Source: GCA-002708145 sp045562755
GTDB taxonomy: Bacteria; Chloroflexota; Dehalococcoidia; Lucifugimonadales; Lucifugimonadaceae
Reading direction: 5' to 3'
Length of the DNA stretch: 64,000 nucleotides
Assembly: GCA_045562755.1 (NCBI GenBank)
Contig: JBJKVF010000005.1
Span: 1 to 64,000 of the forward strand
Both the position numbers and the translations under genes were made by a program. The notes beneath the pieces were generated by a model. The model did not search any database and was not told the origin of the DNA. It saw only the letters and a list, made by a program, of their open reading frames with translations. Every line of letters begins with the position of its first letter. The first letter of the stretch is position 1. Shown here piece after piece: positions 38,152 through 46,985 of the stretch.

Positions 38152-39312
38152 CTACCTTCTACCTGGAACTGGTCTTTCATTGACACCCATAGACCCATTT
38201 TGTACCGCCGCTCCTTTATCAAAAGATGGATCAGGTTCTCCTTTGAAACAATTTATTATGTACGGGAATGAGTCTGTTACATAATAACCGTATTCTCCTT
38301 GATAAACCATACCATTGCATTCATCTAAATCACCTGCGCCTGTCCAGTCCCAGTCTTCTTCATAAAGCCCTGAATATTCTCCTCCTGGGTTTGAATCAGT
38401 TCTATCACCACGATTTCCTTCTTTTAAAGTAAAGCCAGATAATGCCTTTCGGAAATTGCCTGTTTGTTCATCCAAAATATAAGAACCATAAATTGGAAAT
38501 CCGTCTGCAGCGAAACCAATAACAGGCGAACCTTCGCCAGAGGGAGCGTCATCAAACATTGCATTAGGATTGCCGTGATAATGGTAAGTTCCGTCAGGTT
38601 GAACATGGGCATTATGGATATCCACGCCAAATCCTGTAGAATATTCTAGTGGTATCAACCTCCATTTGTCATTAGGCCTACATCCAGCCTCTGTATTTCC
38701 TTCAGTATCTGCTCTTGTATCTGAAGGATTGTAACATCCTGCACTTTTAACATCTACAACTACACCATTAAGCATAACTGCATCCCATGACTGGGCATTT
38801 AAGTGACTGATTTCTGAAGCTTGTTTTGGAAATCTATTTACTGCGTAAATTCTAGGCATCTCGGTTACGTTAGTTCTAAAACGTGCAGTTGAGTCGTTAA
38901 AATCATGATTTGGAATATTATCACTCGAAATCAAGCAATGGGTATCTAAAGCTTCAATATTTATATAACCTTCAAAATCAATAATTCTAGTTATATCCTT
39001 AATATTAGAAATGTATCTTTCTGCGTAATCAACACAATCAGAACTTCTGTTTGAAAAAATCTTTTTAGTAATATTAATTATTTGGTTCTGTTCATCATTA
39101 TTCTCAGATGGCATACTTGTAGCTGTTAGATCTGGCATACTTGTAGCTGTTGGATCTGGCATACTTGTAGCTGTTGGATCTGGCATACTTGTAGCTGTTG
39201 GATTAGCCATTGACAAGCTATCAGTATTATCTATTGATTCACTACCAGAGCAAGAAATAATGGATAACATTAGCAATATCGCACATATAGAATGGATTTT
39301 TTTTCTGCTCAT
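38152..39312 (-). CDS. YHYH-domain lipoprotein with PTATSMPD repeats
   Basis: The protein has 386 residues. The N-terminus is a lipoprotein signal (SICAILLMLSIISC, C21 in the lipobox). Four tandem copies of an eight-residue unit of PTATSMPD type follow (about 36-67), a flexible Pro/Ser/Thr spacer. The main domain contains the name-giving YHYH in GTYHYHGNP and GFAADGFPIYG, GDLDECNGM, which are typical of the YHYH protein family. Its function is unknown; it is exported, cell-surface attached and probably binds metal through the His motif. Confidence 0.82.
   Translation of the reverse strand: MSRKKIHSICAILLMLSIISCSGSESIDNTDSLSMANPTATSMPDPTATSMPDPTATSMPDLTATSMPSENNDEQNQIINITKKIFSNRSSDCVDYAERYISNIKDITRIIDFEGYINIEALDTHCLISSDNIPNHDFNDSTARFRTNVTEMPRIYAVNRFPKQASEISHLNAQSWDAVMLNGVVVDVKSAGCYNPSDTRADTEGNTEAGCRPNDKWRLIPLEYSTGFGVDIHNAHVQPDGTYHYHGNPNAMFDDAPSGEGSPVIGFAADGFPIYGSYILDEQTGNFRKALSGFTLKEGNRGDRTDSNPGGEYSGLYEEDWDWTGAGDLDECNGMVYQGEYGYYVTDSFPYIINCFKGEPDPSFDKGAAVQNGSMGVNERPVPGRR
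39110..39205. repeat. Four tandem 24-base repeats inside the YHYH lipoprotein gene
   Basis: Units start at 39110, 39134, 39158 and 39182; each begins GGCATACTTGTAGCTGTT. The units differ in one or two bases. They encode the eight-residue spacer of the lipoprotein and could change copy number by slippage without breaking the frame. Confidence 0.93.
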
Positions 39313-39407
39313 TTTTAACCTTTAAAAGTTATTAGTTTAGTTGATTTTCATAAATTAATAATAATTTAGAAGTGTCAAGAAAGTGTTAAGAATTTATTCC
39401 TGCGTTT

Positions 39408-40338
39408 TCATTTAAAACCCAACATTAAGTTCATATTTTGGACAGCAGCACCCGATGCTCCTTTTCCTAGATTGTCTAGTTGGATAATCAATGAAATATG
39501 CCCTAATTTGTTAGGAATTATTGAAATTGTAACTTTATTAGTGCCGTTATTTTTTTCTGGATTAAATGAAAAGTCATCATAAAAAGAATCATTATCATAA
39601 AGACTTAAATCAATATTGCTCTCATTTTCATATGTTGCACTTATAATGTCCAATAGATTTTTTGGATTGATTAAACCAGTGAAGTTGTTTTTATGAATGG
39701 ATATTTCAATTCTCATACCATTGAAAAATGCGCCAACAGACGGCATAAAATGTGGATATTCATCTAAGTTTGAGTAATATTTTATTTCTTCAAGATGTTT
39801 ATGCTTATCAAGAAGTGCATATGGAGATTCAAACTTAATTGATTTATAGATATCAGTTTCCCATTTTTCTATTAGTTTTTTTCCCTCCCCCAGAATAACC
39901 TGAAAGAGCATGTATACTTAATGGATAACTTGAAGAAATTATATGATTATCAACTAATGGTTTTATGGCTAAAATTATACCTGTCGGGTAACAACCAGGG
40001 TTAGCAACAAGATTACTGTTAGAAATTTTTTCTCTTTGATCAACCTGCATCTCAGCTAATCCGTATACCCAACTAGGGTTTACCCTGTGATGAGTTGATG
40101 TATCAATGATTTTATCTTCATTGTTAAACCATTTTGCTATACGTGAAGATTCCTCATCCGGTAAACAAAGTATAGATAAATCAGAATTTTTTATTGCTTC
40201 TAATCTATAATTTTCATTTTTTCTATATTTTTCATCGATTCGAATTATTGAGACTTTTTCATGATTACTCAGTATTTGATTAATTCTCAATCCGGTTGTT
40301 CCTGAGGAACCATCAATGTATATATTTTTCTTCTGCAT
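39408..40338 (-). pseudogene. argC: N-acetyl-gamma-glutamyl-phosphate reductase, frameshifted
   Basis: This is the third step of arginine synthesis, in the short ArgC form. The first frame (40338-39853) has the GSSGTTGLR NADP site, C116 in NPGCYPTG and ends after SGYSGGGKK. The family sequence continues in another frame, GKKLIEKWE, to 39408, with GYxxG-type C-terminal parts such as LDNLGKGASGAAVQN. One extra A in a run of seven (T run 39876-39882 on the plus strand) explains the break. Corrected length is 309 residues, normal. It may be a homopolymer error, a real mutation, or rescued by slippage. Confidence 0.85.
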
Positions 40339-40535
40339 ATTATTAATTTTATGGTGTTTATATTACTTAGGAAATACTAAAATCTCTATTATCCAAATAA
40401 CATAGATAAATTGTTACACGTTTACGTAAGATATTTCAATAAAATTATTTTGTTTGCAATTTTAATATTTCCAAGTTACGAAAACAAACATATAATTACA
40501 TACATAAAAGTATTTAAAATTAAAGGAAAGTAATA

Positions 40536-41870
40536 TTGTCAGAAGTACAAACGGAAAATGATCAACCTGATAGTGGGACTGATTCAAAAATTGCATCATT
40601 AGACTCCTCGGAGAACACTACAATCCATACAAAAGCATTAGAAAATAATAACAAAGACGAAAATTCCACGTCTGTAGAAAAATTTAGTATGGATGATTTC
40701 ATTGAAGAATTTTTACCACATAAACCTCTAAAAAGAGGAGAAATTATCGATGGTAAGATAATGAGCGTTAATGATAACGGTTTGTTAATAGATATTGGAT
40801 ATAAATCTGAAGGATTTATACCTACAAGAGAAATGAAAACCCTAAATGCTGATGAAGACAAAGATATAAATGTAGGTGACGAAGTAATAGCATACGTAGT
40901 AAACCCTGAAACTAATTCCGGAGCGTCAGTACTATCAATTGATAGAGCTCGAGGAGAGCAAGGTTGGAGGGTTTTAGAAAAAGCTATGCAAAATGATGAA
41001 TCATCCTTTGGAGTTATACTTTCTGCTAACAGAGGTGGTGCAGTTGTTGAAGCCGAAGGAGTTCAAGGATTCATACCTTTATCGCAACTTGTAGGCCCAT
41101 CTAGAGAGCTTTTCGTAAATGGTGGAGAACCTCCAAAAGAAGGATTCGTTGGAATGAAAATACAGTTCAAAATTATTGAACTCAACAGACGTAGAAATCG
41201 TGCAATTTTTTCTGAAAGAGTTGCCTTAGAGGCTGAAAGACAAGTAATGAAGAAAAAATTACTTGATAATCTCAAGGAGGGTGATGTAGTCAAAGGCAGG
41301 ATTGTTGGAGTTTCAAATTTTGGTGCCTTCGTTGATTTGGGTGGTGCAGACGGATTGATTCATATATCTGAGTTATCTTGGGGACCTGTAAAACATCCTG
41401 AAGATTTTGTAACAGTTGGAACCGATATGGAAGTATATGTGCTAAAAATCGATAGAGAAACACTTAAAATAGCTTTGAGCCTTAGAAGGCTTACACCTGA
41501 ACCTTGGGAACAGATACAATCTGGTCTTGAAATTGGGCAGAAGGTTACCGGTACAATAACAAAATTAGCTAACTTTGGTGCATTTGCAAGAATTGAACCC
41601 GGAGTTGAAGGTCTAATTCATATTAGTGAATTATCTTATGATGTAGTTAAACATCCTAAAAATATAGTTTCTGAGGGCGATAAGTTAGAATTGCAAATTA
41701 TAAGAATAGAACCTGACCGTAAAAGATTGGGATTAAGTATTAAGCGTTTGTCTGAACCGCCTGAGGGTTATGAAGAGCCAAAAAATGAAACATCTGAAGA
41801 CAGTGAGCAGGATGATATAAATAATATCAATGTGGATGCTCAAAATTCAGAAGATAACAAAGTTGATTAA
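40536..41870 (+). CDS. rpsA: Ribosomal protein S1 (four S1 domains)
   Basis: S1 captures mRNA on the 30S subunit. It has 444 residues: an acidic Ser/Glu-rich N-terminus (1-60), then four S1/OB repeats, the third beginning VVKGRIVGVSNFGAFVDLGG and the fourth VTGTITKLANFGAFARI. The last 40 residues are acidic. This four-domain form is shorter than E. coli S1 (six domains) and common in many bacteria. The start is TTG behind AAAGGAAAG. clpC follows after 11 bases. Confidence 0.9.
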   Translation: MSEVQTENDQPDSGTDSKIASLDSSENTTIHTKALENNNKDENSTSVEKFSMDDFIEEFLPHKPLKRGEIIDGKIMSVNDNGLLIDIGYKSEGFIPTREMKTLNADEDKDINVGDEVIAYVVNPETNSGASVLSIDRARGEQGWRVLEKAMQNDESSFGVILSANRGGAVVEAEGVQGFIPLSQLVGPSRELFVNGGEPPKEGFVGMKIQFKIIELNRRRNRAIFSERVALEAERQVMKKKLLDNLKEGDVVKGRIVGVSNFGAFVDLGGADGLIHISELSWGPVKHPEDFVTVGTDMEVYVLKIDRETLKIALSLRRLTPEPWEQIQSGLEIGQKVTGTITKLANFGAFARIEPGVEGLIHISELSYDVVKHPKNIVSEGDKLELQIIRIEPDRKRLGLSIKRLSEPPEGYEEPKNETSEDSEQDDINNINVDAQNSEDNKVD

Positions 41871-41881
41871 GGGGTTAAAAA

Positions 41882-44395
41882 GTGCCTAGTAGATTTGAAA
41901 AATTTTCCGAGAGAGCAAGGAAAGTATTATCCTTAGCTCAAGAAGAAGCTCAAAGATTTAATCATAACTATATTGGTACGGAACACATTCTTCTCGGCTT
42001 AGTAAGAGAAACTGAAGGGGTGGCAGCTAGAGTTTTATTCAATTTGTCGGTAGAACTTTCAAAAGTTAGATCTGCTGTTGAGTTTATCATAGGTAAGGGA
42101 GATAGACCTGTCCCTGGTGATATTGGTCTCACACCTAGAGCTAAAAAAGTTATTGAACTTGCAGTTGACGAAGCAAGAAAACTCGATCATCATTATATTG
42201 GAACAGAACATATTTTAATAGGAATAATGCGAGAGGGTGAAGGTGTTGCTGCTGGAGTTTTGGAAAGCCTTAATATCAATCTGGATAAAGTTAGGCTTGA
42301 AACTCAAAATATATTAGATTCTCAATCTACAAAATCTGATAATGAGGTCACTAATAAAAAACCTAATAGAACTCCAACATTAGATGAGCTTGGGGTAGAC
42401 CTAACTCAAAAGGCATCAAGGAGTAAATTAGATCCGGTTGTAGGCAGAGATAGTGAGCTTCAAAGAGTCATACAAATACTTAGCAGGAGAACTAAGAATA
42501 ATCCTGTTTTAATCGGTGAACCTGGAGTTGGTAAAACTGCAATTGTAGAGAAATTAGCTAACTTAGTTGTTAATGGAGAAGTTCCAGAAAACCTAGAAGG
42601 AAAACGCGTGGTAACCTTAGATATGGGCTCCTTAGTTGCAGGAACAAAATATAGAGGAGAATTTGAAGAAAGATTAAAGAAGGTTATAGCTGAGTTAAAG
42701 AAAGCAAAAAATTGCATATTATTTATTGATGAAATGCATACAATGGTTGGAGCAGGTGCAGCTGAAGGTGCAGTGGATGCAGCTAATATACTTAAGCCAT
42801 CCTTAGCGAGGGGAGAGTTGCAAGTAATAGGAGCAACTACTCAAGATGACTACAGGAAGTATGTTGAACGAGATGCTGCATTAGAGAGAAGATTTCAACC
42901 TATAACTATCGAGGCTCCAGATCCTATTCAGACAGTTGATATTCTTAGGGGTATTAAAGGTATGTATGAAAAGCACCATGAGCTAGAAATTACAAATGAA
43001 GCACTAGAAACTGCTGCGCAACTTGCTGATAGATATATAGCTGATAGACAGTTGCCTGATAAAGCAATAGATTTAATCGATGAAGCTGCTTCAAGGGTTA
43101 GAATAAAATATTCAACTGTTCCCAGTGAACTAAGAGAAGCAAAAAGAAACCTAAACTCTGTTCGTGATGAAAAAAATGCTTCTATCTCAGTTCAGCAATA
43201 TGAAACAGCAGCTGAGCTAAGAGATAAAGAGCTAAACTTAATTACAGAAATTGAGCAGCTTGATGCAGAGTGGAAGAAGGATAACCCTGGATTAAAGGAT
43301 GCTAAGGTGACAGGTGATGATATTGCTGAAGTTGTATCGCTTTGGACTCATATACCTGTGACCAGGCTAGACTTAGAAGAAAAACAAAAATTAATCACAA
43401 TGGAAGATGCACTTAAATTAAATATAGTGGGTCAAAATGAGGCAGTTACAGTGATTTCTAAAGCTATACGTAGGTCTAGAGCTGGATTAAAAGATCCAAA
43501 AAGACCAATAGGGGCATTTTTATTTTTAGGTCCTACTGGTGTTGGAAAAACGCATAGTGTTAAAAAATTAGCTGAATATTTATTTGGTGAAGAAGACTCT
43601 ATGATTAGATTAGACATGTCTGAATTCATGGAAAAACATTCTGTCGCAAGATTAGTTGGATCCCCTCCAGGATATGTTGGTTTTGATGAAGGTGGACAGC
43701 TTACGGAAGCTGTAAGAAGAAGATCGTATTCAGTAATACTTTTGGATGAAATAGAAAAGGCTCATCCAGATGTTTTTAATGTTTTATTGCAAGTTTTTGA
43801 AGACGGACACTTAACTGATTCAAAAGGCCGAAAAGTTGATTTCAAGAATACAGTTATTGTTATGACTTCTAATCTTGGATCTAATCTTATTCAAAGTAGT
43901 TCAAACCTTGGTTTTATAATTGGTAAACAAAATTCAGAAGAACTTGATTATGCAAGAGTTAAAGATAGAGTACTAGAAGCAGTAAAAGACCCTGCAAATG
44001 GATTTAAGCCAGAATTTCTTAATAGAATAGATGCGACTGTAGTTTTTCATCCATTAAATATGGAACAAATTATCAGAATAGTCGACATAATGCTAAGAGA
44101 TATTCAATCAAGAATAATAGAACATGGCTTGGTTTTAGATGTAACTAATAAAGCTAAAAGATATTTGGCTGAAAAAGGATTTGATCCCAAAATGGGAGCA
44201 AGGCCATTAAGGCGCTTAATTCAGGATGAAATAGAGGACTTAATCTCTGACAAGCTACTTAGAAGTGAGTTTTCTCCAGGTCAGACTATAGAATTAGATG
44301 TAAAAAATTCATCTATACAAATAAAAAAATCTAGAAAAAAAATAAAAAAGCAGACTAGTGAAGATTTAGATGATAAAGAAGTAATTGTTTCATAA
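41882..44395 (+). CDS. clpC: ATP-dependent Clp protease ATP-binding subunit ClpC
   Basis: This is a AAA+ unfoldase of the Hsp100 family. It has 837 residues: two N-terminal Clp repeats (AQRFNHNYIGTEHILLGLV and its copy with LDHHYIGTEHIL), the first AAA domain with GEPGVGKT and LFIDEMHTMVGAG, a UVR-like linker (about 430-470), and the second AAA domain with GPTGVGKT and LLDEIEKAHPDVFN. It ends with a basic Lys-rich tail. GTG start. It would need ClpP for proteolysis, and the clpP in this window is frameshifted. Confidence 0.93.
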   Translation: MPSRFEKFSERARKVLSLAQEEAQRFNHNYIGTEHILLGLVRETEGVAARVLFNLSVELSKVRSAVEFIIGKGDRPVPGDIGLTPRAKKVIELAVDEARKLDHHYIGTEHILIGIMREGEGVAAGVLESLNINLDKVRLETQNILDSQSTKSDNEVTNKKPNRTPTLDELGVDLTQKASRSKLDPVVGRDSELQRVIQILSRRTKNNPVLIGEPGVGKTAIVEKLANLVVNGEVPENLEGKRVVTLDMGSLVAGTKYRGEFEERLKKVIAELKKAKNCILFIDEMHTMVGAGAAEGAVDAANILKPSLARGELQVIGATTQDDYRKYVERDAALERRFQPITIEAPDPIQTVDILRGIKGMYEKHHELEITNEALETAAQLADRYIADRQLPDKAIDLIDEAASRVRIKYSTVPSELREAKRNLNSVRDEKNASISVQQYETAAELRDKELNLITEIEQLDAEWKKDNPGLKDAKVTGDDIAEVVSLWTHIPVTRLDLEEKQKLITMEDALKLNIVGQNEAVTVISKAIRRSRAGLKDPKRPIGAFLFLGPTGVGKTHSVKKLAEYLFGEEDSMIRLDMSEFMEKHSVARLVGSPPGYVGFDEGGQLTEAVRRRSYSVILLDEIEKAHPDVFNVLLQVFEDGHLTDSKGRKVDFKNTVIVMTSNLGSNLIQSSSNLGFIIGKQNSEELDYARVKDRVLEAVKDPANGFKPEFLNRIDATVVFHPLNMEQIIRIVDIMLRDIQSRIIEHGLVLDVTNKAKRYLAEKGFDPKMGARPLRRLIQDEIEDLISDKLLRSEFSPGQTIELDVKNSSIQIKKSRKKIKKQTSEDLDDKEVIVS

Positions 44396-44421
44396 TATAT
44401 AAACTAAGGTATTAAAGTTTT

Positions 44422-45231
44422 ATGAAAATAATTAATTCAAAACTAAAAAATTTAGAGAAAATTTTATTTAATTATGGTTCTGTAATTGTTGCATTTTCTG
44501 GTGGTGTAGATTCCACGTTTCTAATGTTTATGGCTAATAAAGTTCTGGGATCTAAAAGTATAGCAGTTACTGCAAAGTCACCTAGTATTGCACCTGAAGA
44601 ATTAGATTTCACAATAAAAATTGCAAAAAATTTTTCTTGGGAACACATGGTTATTAATACAATGGAGTTTCAGAATCCTGATTATATTAAAAATAACACA
44701 ACTCGCTGCTTTTATTGTAAAACAGAACTTTATACACATTTAGGTAAAATTGCAGAAAAACTCAGTTATAAGAATATTATTAATGGTGCAAATTTAGATG
44801 ATACAAGTGATTTTAGACCTGGTATGAAAGCGGCAAAGCAACACCATGTTTTTTCACCCTTAATTGAATCAAAATTAACAAAAAAAGAAATTCGACAATT
44901 ATCAAAGGAATTAAATTTACCAACTTGGGATAAACCTGCACAACCTTGTTTAGCATCACGAATTCCCTATGGAACACCTGTATCTATAAATGCTTTATCA
45001 AAAATAGGACAAGCAGAAGCAGGTATAAGAAAATTAGGATTTAATATTATAAGGGTAAGGCACTATAATGAATTAGCCAGGATAGAAATACCTATTAGAG
45101 ATTTTGAAAAATTTTATCAAAAAAAGAAAGAAATCCAAGATATAATTTTTGATTGTGGATATGATTCTTTTGAACTTGATAAGAATGGCTTTAAGTCAGG
45201 AAATCTTAATAAAAATATTACTAAAGTATAA
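44422..45231 (+). CDS. larE: ATP-dependent sacrificial sulfur transferase LarE
   Basis: LarE adds sulfur to pyridinium biscarboxylate to build the nickel-pincer cofactor of lactate racemase. It has 269 residues. The PP-loop is SGGVDS (26-31). The signature KPAQPCLASRIPYG has C176, the residue whose sulfur is used in L. plantarum LarE. Two more Cys occur as C96-x2-C99 in TTRCFYCK, a three-Cys set linked to [4Fe-4S] LarE forms. LarC follows after 16 bases. No LarA or LarB is in the window. Confidence 0.88.
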   Translation: MKIINSKLKNLEKILFNYGSVIVAFSGGVDSTFLMFMANKVLGSKSIAVTAKSPSIAPEELDFTIKIAKNFSWEHMVINTMEFQNPDYIKNNTTRCFYCKTELYTHLGKIAEKLSYKNIINGANLDDTSDFRPGMKAAKQHHVFSPLIESKLTKKEIRQLSKELNLPTWDKPAQPCLASRIPYGTPVSINALSKIGQAEAGIRKLGFNIIRVRHYNELARIEIPIRDFEKFYQKKKEIQDIIFDCGYDSFELDKNGFKSGNLNKNITKV

Positions 45232-45247
45232 TTTTAAGGAAAATTTC

Positions 45248-46438
45248 ATGGGTAAAAAAATAGGTTTTCTGGAATTAATTGGAGGTGCAAGCGGAGATAT
45301 GCTAATAGGATCACTAATTGATGCTGGCTTAAGAAAAGAAGATTTGATAAAAGAATTAATGCTAATAGATCTGCCTCAGTGGGAAATCAAAGTAAATAAA
45401 GTAAAAAGATGTGCTGTAAAAGCAACTTACATTGATTTTTTTCAGGAAAAAAAATATGAAAAAAAATATGATTGGAAGATTTTCAGAAAAATAATTACTG
45501 ATTCAAAATTGCCGACTAGTGATAAGGAAATAATAATAGACATATTCAGTGTATTAATGTCTGCGGAAACTAAAGTCCATCAAGTTAGTTCCGATAGTTT
45601 ACACCTTCATGAACTTGGTACTATTGATACTATATTAGATGTGGCTGGATTTGTTATTGGATTAAGGTTGCTTGGTATAAATGATCTTTATTGTTCCTCC
45701 ATACCTATGAGTGTAGGTGTTATAAAAAATTCTCATGGAGTGATGACGTCCAACTCACTAGCAACTGTTGAAATTTATAAGAGTTATAATTTACCTATTA
45801 AGACTTCTGATTTAATTTCTGATAAAGAAATGGTTACTCCTACTGGTGCAGCCATACTGTCCTCATTATGTAAGTTTAAAAAAATTGATTTTAATGTTTC
45901 GAATATTTCATATGGAGCTGGTAAGAATGATCCAGAAAATTATCCAAATGTTTTAGGATTATGGACTGGAGAAAAAAAACATTCGAACGAGGATGATGTA
46001 ATTTTAATTGAAACAAACATTGATGATTCAACTGCTGAAATTCTTGGATACACTATGGAAAAATTATTTGAATCTAATGCAATTGATGTATGGTTCACTT
46101 CTATTCAGATGAAAAAAAACCGCCCGGGAATAAAGTTGAGTGTTCTTGCTAAGTTAGTAGATTTAGATCAAATGAGCAGGATAATATTAATGGAAACTTC
46201 TACATTGGGTTTGAGGTATAAATCAATTGATAGAATTAAGGCAAATAGAGAAATTCATGAAATTCAAACTAATTTAGGTAATGCTAAAGTTAAGATAAAG
46301 AAAATTAATGGAAAAATTATTAATTTTTCACCAGAATATGAGAGCTGCAGAACTATTGCAAGGGAAAAAAATATTTCATTAAATGATGTTATCAGTATGG
46401 TTATAGAAGAATCGAAAAATCAACTTTTCTCAGATTAA
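45248..46438 (+). CDS. larC: Nickel-pincer cofactor biosynthesis protein LarC
   Basis: LarC inserts nickel into the pincer cofactor using CTP. It has 396 residues. The signature IGFLELIGGASGDMLIGSLIDAGL opens the protein, followed by HLHELGTIDTILDV, TPTGAAIL and ETNIDDSTAEILGYTMEKL. Start ATG 45248 has AAGGA upstream; the frame is open further up, inside larE, but that part lacks family sequence. In L. plantarum this gene is split by a frameshift site; here it is one continuous frame. Confidence 0.9.
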   Translation: MGKKIGFLELIGGASGDMLIGSLIDAGLRKEDLIKELMLIDLPQWEIKVNKVKRCAVKATYIDFFQEKKYEKKYDWKIFRKIITDSKLPTSDKEIIIDIFSVLMSAETKVHQVSSDSLHLHELGTIDTILDVAGFVIGLRLLGINDLYCSSIPMSVGVIKNSHGVMTSNSLATVEIYKSYNLPIKTSDLISDKEMVTPTGAAILSSLCKFKKIDFNVSNISYGAGKNDPENYPNVLGLWTGEKKHSNEDDVILIETNIDDSTAEILGYTMEKLFESNAIDVWFTSIQMKKNRPGIKLSVLAKLVDLDQMSRIILMETSTLGLRYKSIDRIKANREIHEIQTNLGNAKVKIKKINGKIINFSPEYESCRTIAREKNISLNDVISMVIEESKNQLFSD

Positions 46439-46527
46439 TTAATAAAATAATTTTATTTTTCAAATTAGACTACAGTTGTTGTATTGATTTCTCTCTTCCA
46501 CAGTTTTAATATCATATAGTGGAAGAT

Positions 46528-46604
46528 GCCCTAGTAGCTCAGTTGGCTAGAGCAGCCGATTTGTAATCGGCAGGTCGCGGGTTCGAATCCCCCCTAGGGC
46601 TCCA
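46528..46604 (+). tRNA. tRNA-Thr (TGT anticodon)
   Basis: Acceptor GCCCTAG pairs with CTAGGGC, discriminator T, encoded CCA. Anticodon arm CCGAT-TTGTAAT-type loop gives anticodon TGT. T-arm GGGTTCGAATCC. First of three tRNAs ahead of tuf. Confidence 0.95.
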
Positions 46605-46652
46605 TATATTATGTTTTGTTAATATTATTATTCGAAGCGAATTTTATATCTA

Positions 46653-46737
46653 GCAGGGGTTGGGGAGTGGTTAAACCCAGCAGACTGTAAATCTGCCGCT
46701 TTATGCTTCACAGGTTCGAATCCTGTCCCCTGCACCA
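46653..46737 (+). tRNA. tRNA-Tyr (GTA anticodon)
   Basis: Acceptor GCAGGGG pairs with CCCCTGC, discriminator A, encoded CCA. The anticodon stem CAGA/TCTG holds loop CTGTAAA, anticodon GTA. A long variable arm is present, as expected for bacterial tRNA-Tyr (85 bases). Confidence 0.95.
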
Positions 46738-46761
46738 CTAAATGGGTTTTTGTTAAGAAAA

Positions 46762-46836
46762 GCCCACATAGCTCAGTGGTAGAGCGCATTCTTGGTAAGA
46801 ATGAGGTCCCGAGTTCAATCCTCGGTGTGGGCTCCA
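46762..46836 (+). tRNA. tRNA-Thr (GGT anticodon)
   Basis: Acceptor GCCCACA pairs with TGTGGGC, discriminator T, encoded CCA. Anticodon arm CATTC-TTGGTAA-GAATG, anticodon GGT. It is 24 bases after tRNA-Tyr and about 150 before tuf. Confidence 0.95.
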
Positions 46837-46908
46837 AACTGTGCAAAAATACATAATTCTGCACCTTAGCATTATTATATTATTCGTATATAATATATAA
46901 TGTTAAAT

Positions 46909-46944
46909 TGAAACTTTAATTGTTAGATGAAACTTTAATTGTTA
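46909..46944 (+). repeat. 17-base direct repeat before tuf
   Basis: TGAAACTTTAATTGTTA occurs at 46909-46925 and again at 46928-46944, separated by two bases. It lies about 40 bases upstream of the tuf start codon and could be a duplicated regulator or promoter element. Confidence 0.6.
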
Positions 46945-46985
46945 TAAATTATAAATTAGGACATTTCTTAGGAGATTGAGAAAAG

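Noticed and set aside
39110..39205. Tandem 24-base repeats as a CRISPR array
   Set aside because: The units are directly joined with no spacers and stay in frame inside a gene.
45149..45247. Upstream extension of larC into the end of larE
   Set aside because: It lacks family sequence and the ATG at 45248 has its own ribosome site.
46628..46864. Open frame on the minus strand across the tRNA-Tyr and tRNA-Thr genes
   Set aside because: It is the antisense of two well-formed tRNAs; such frames are often mis-annotated as proteins.
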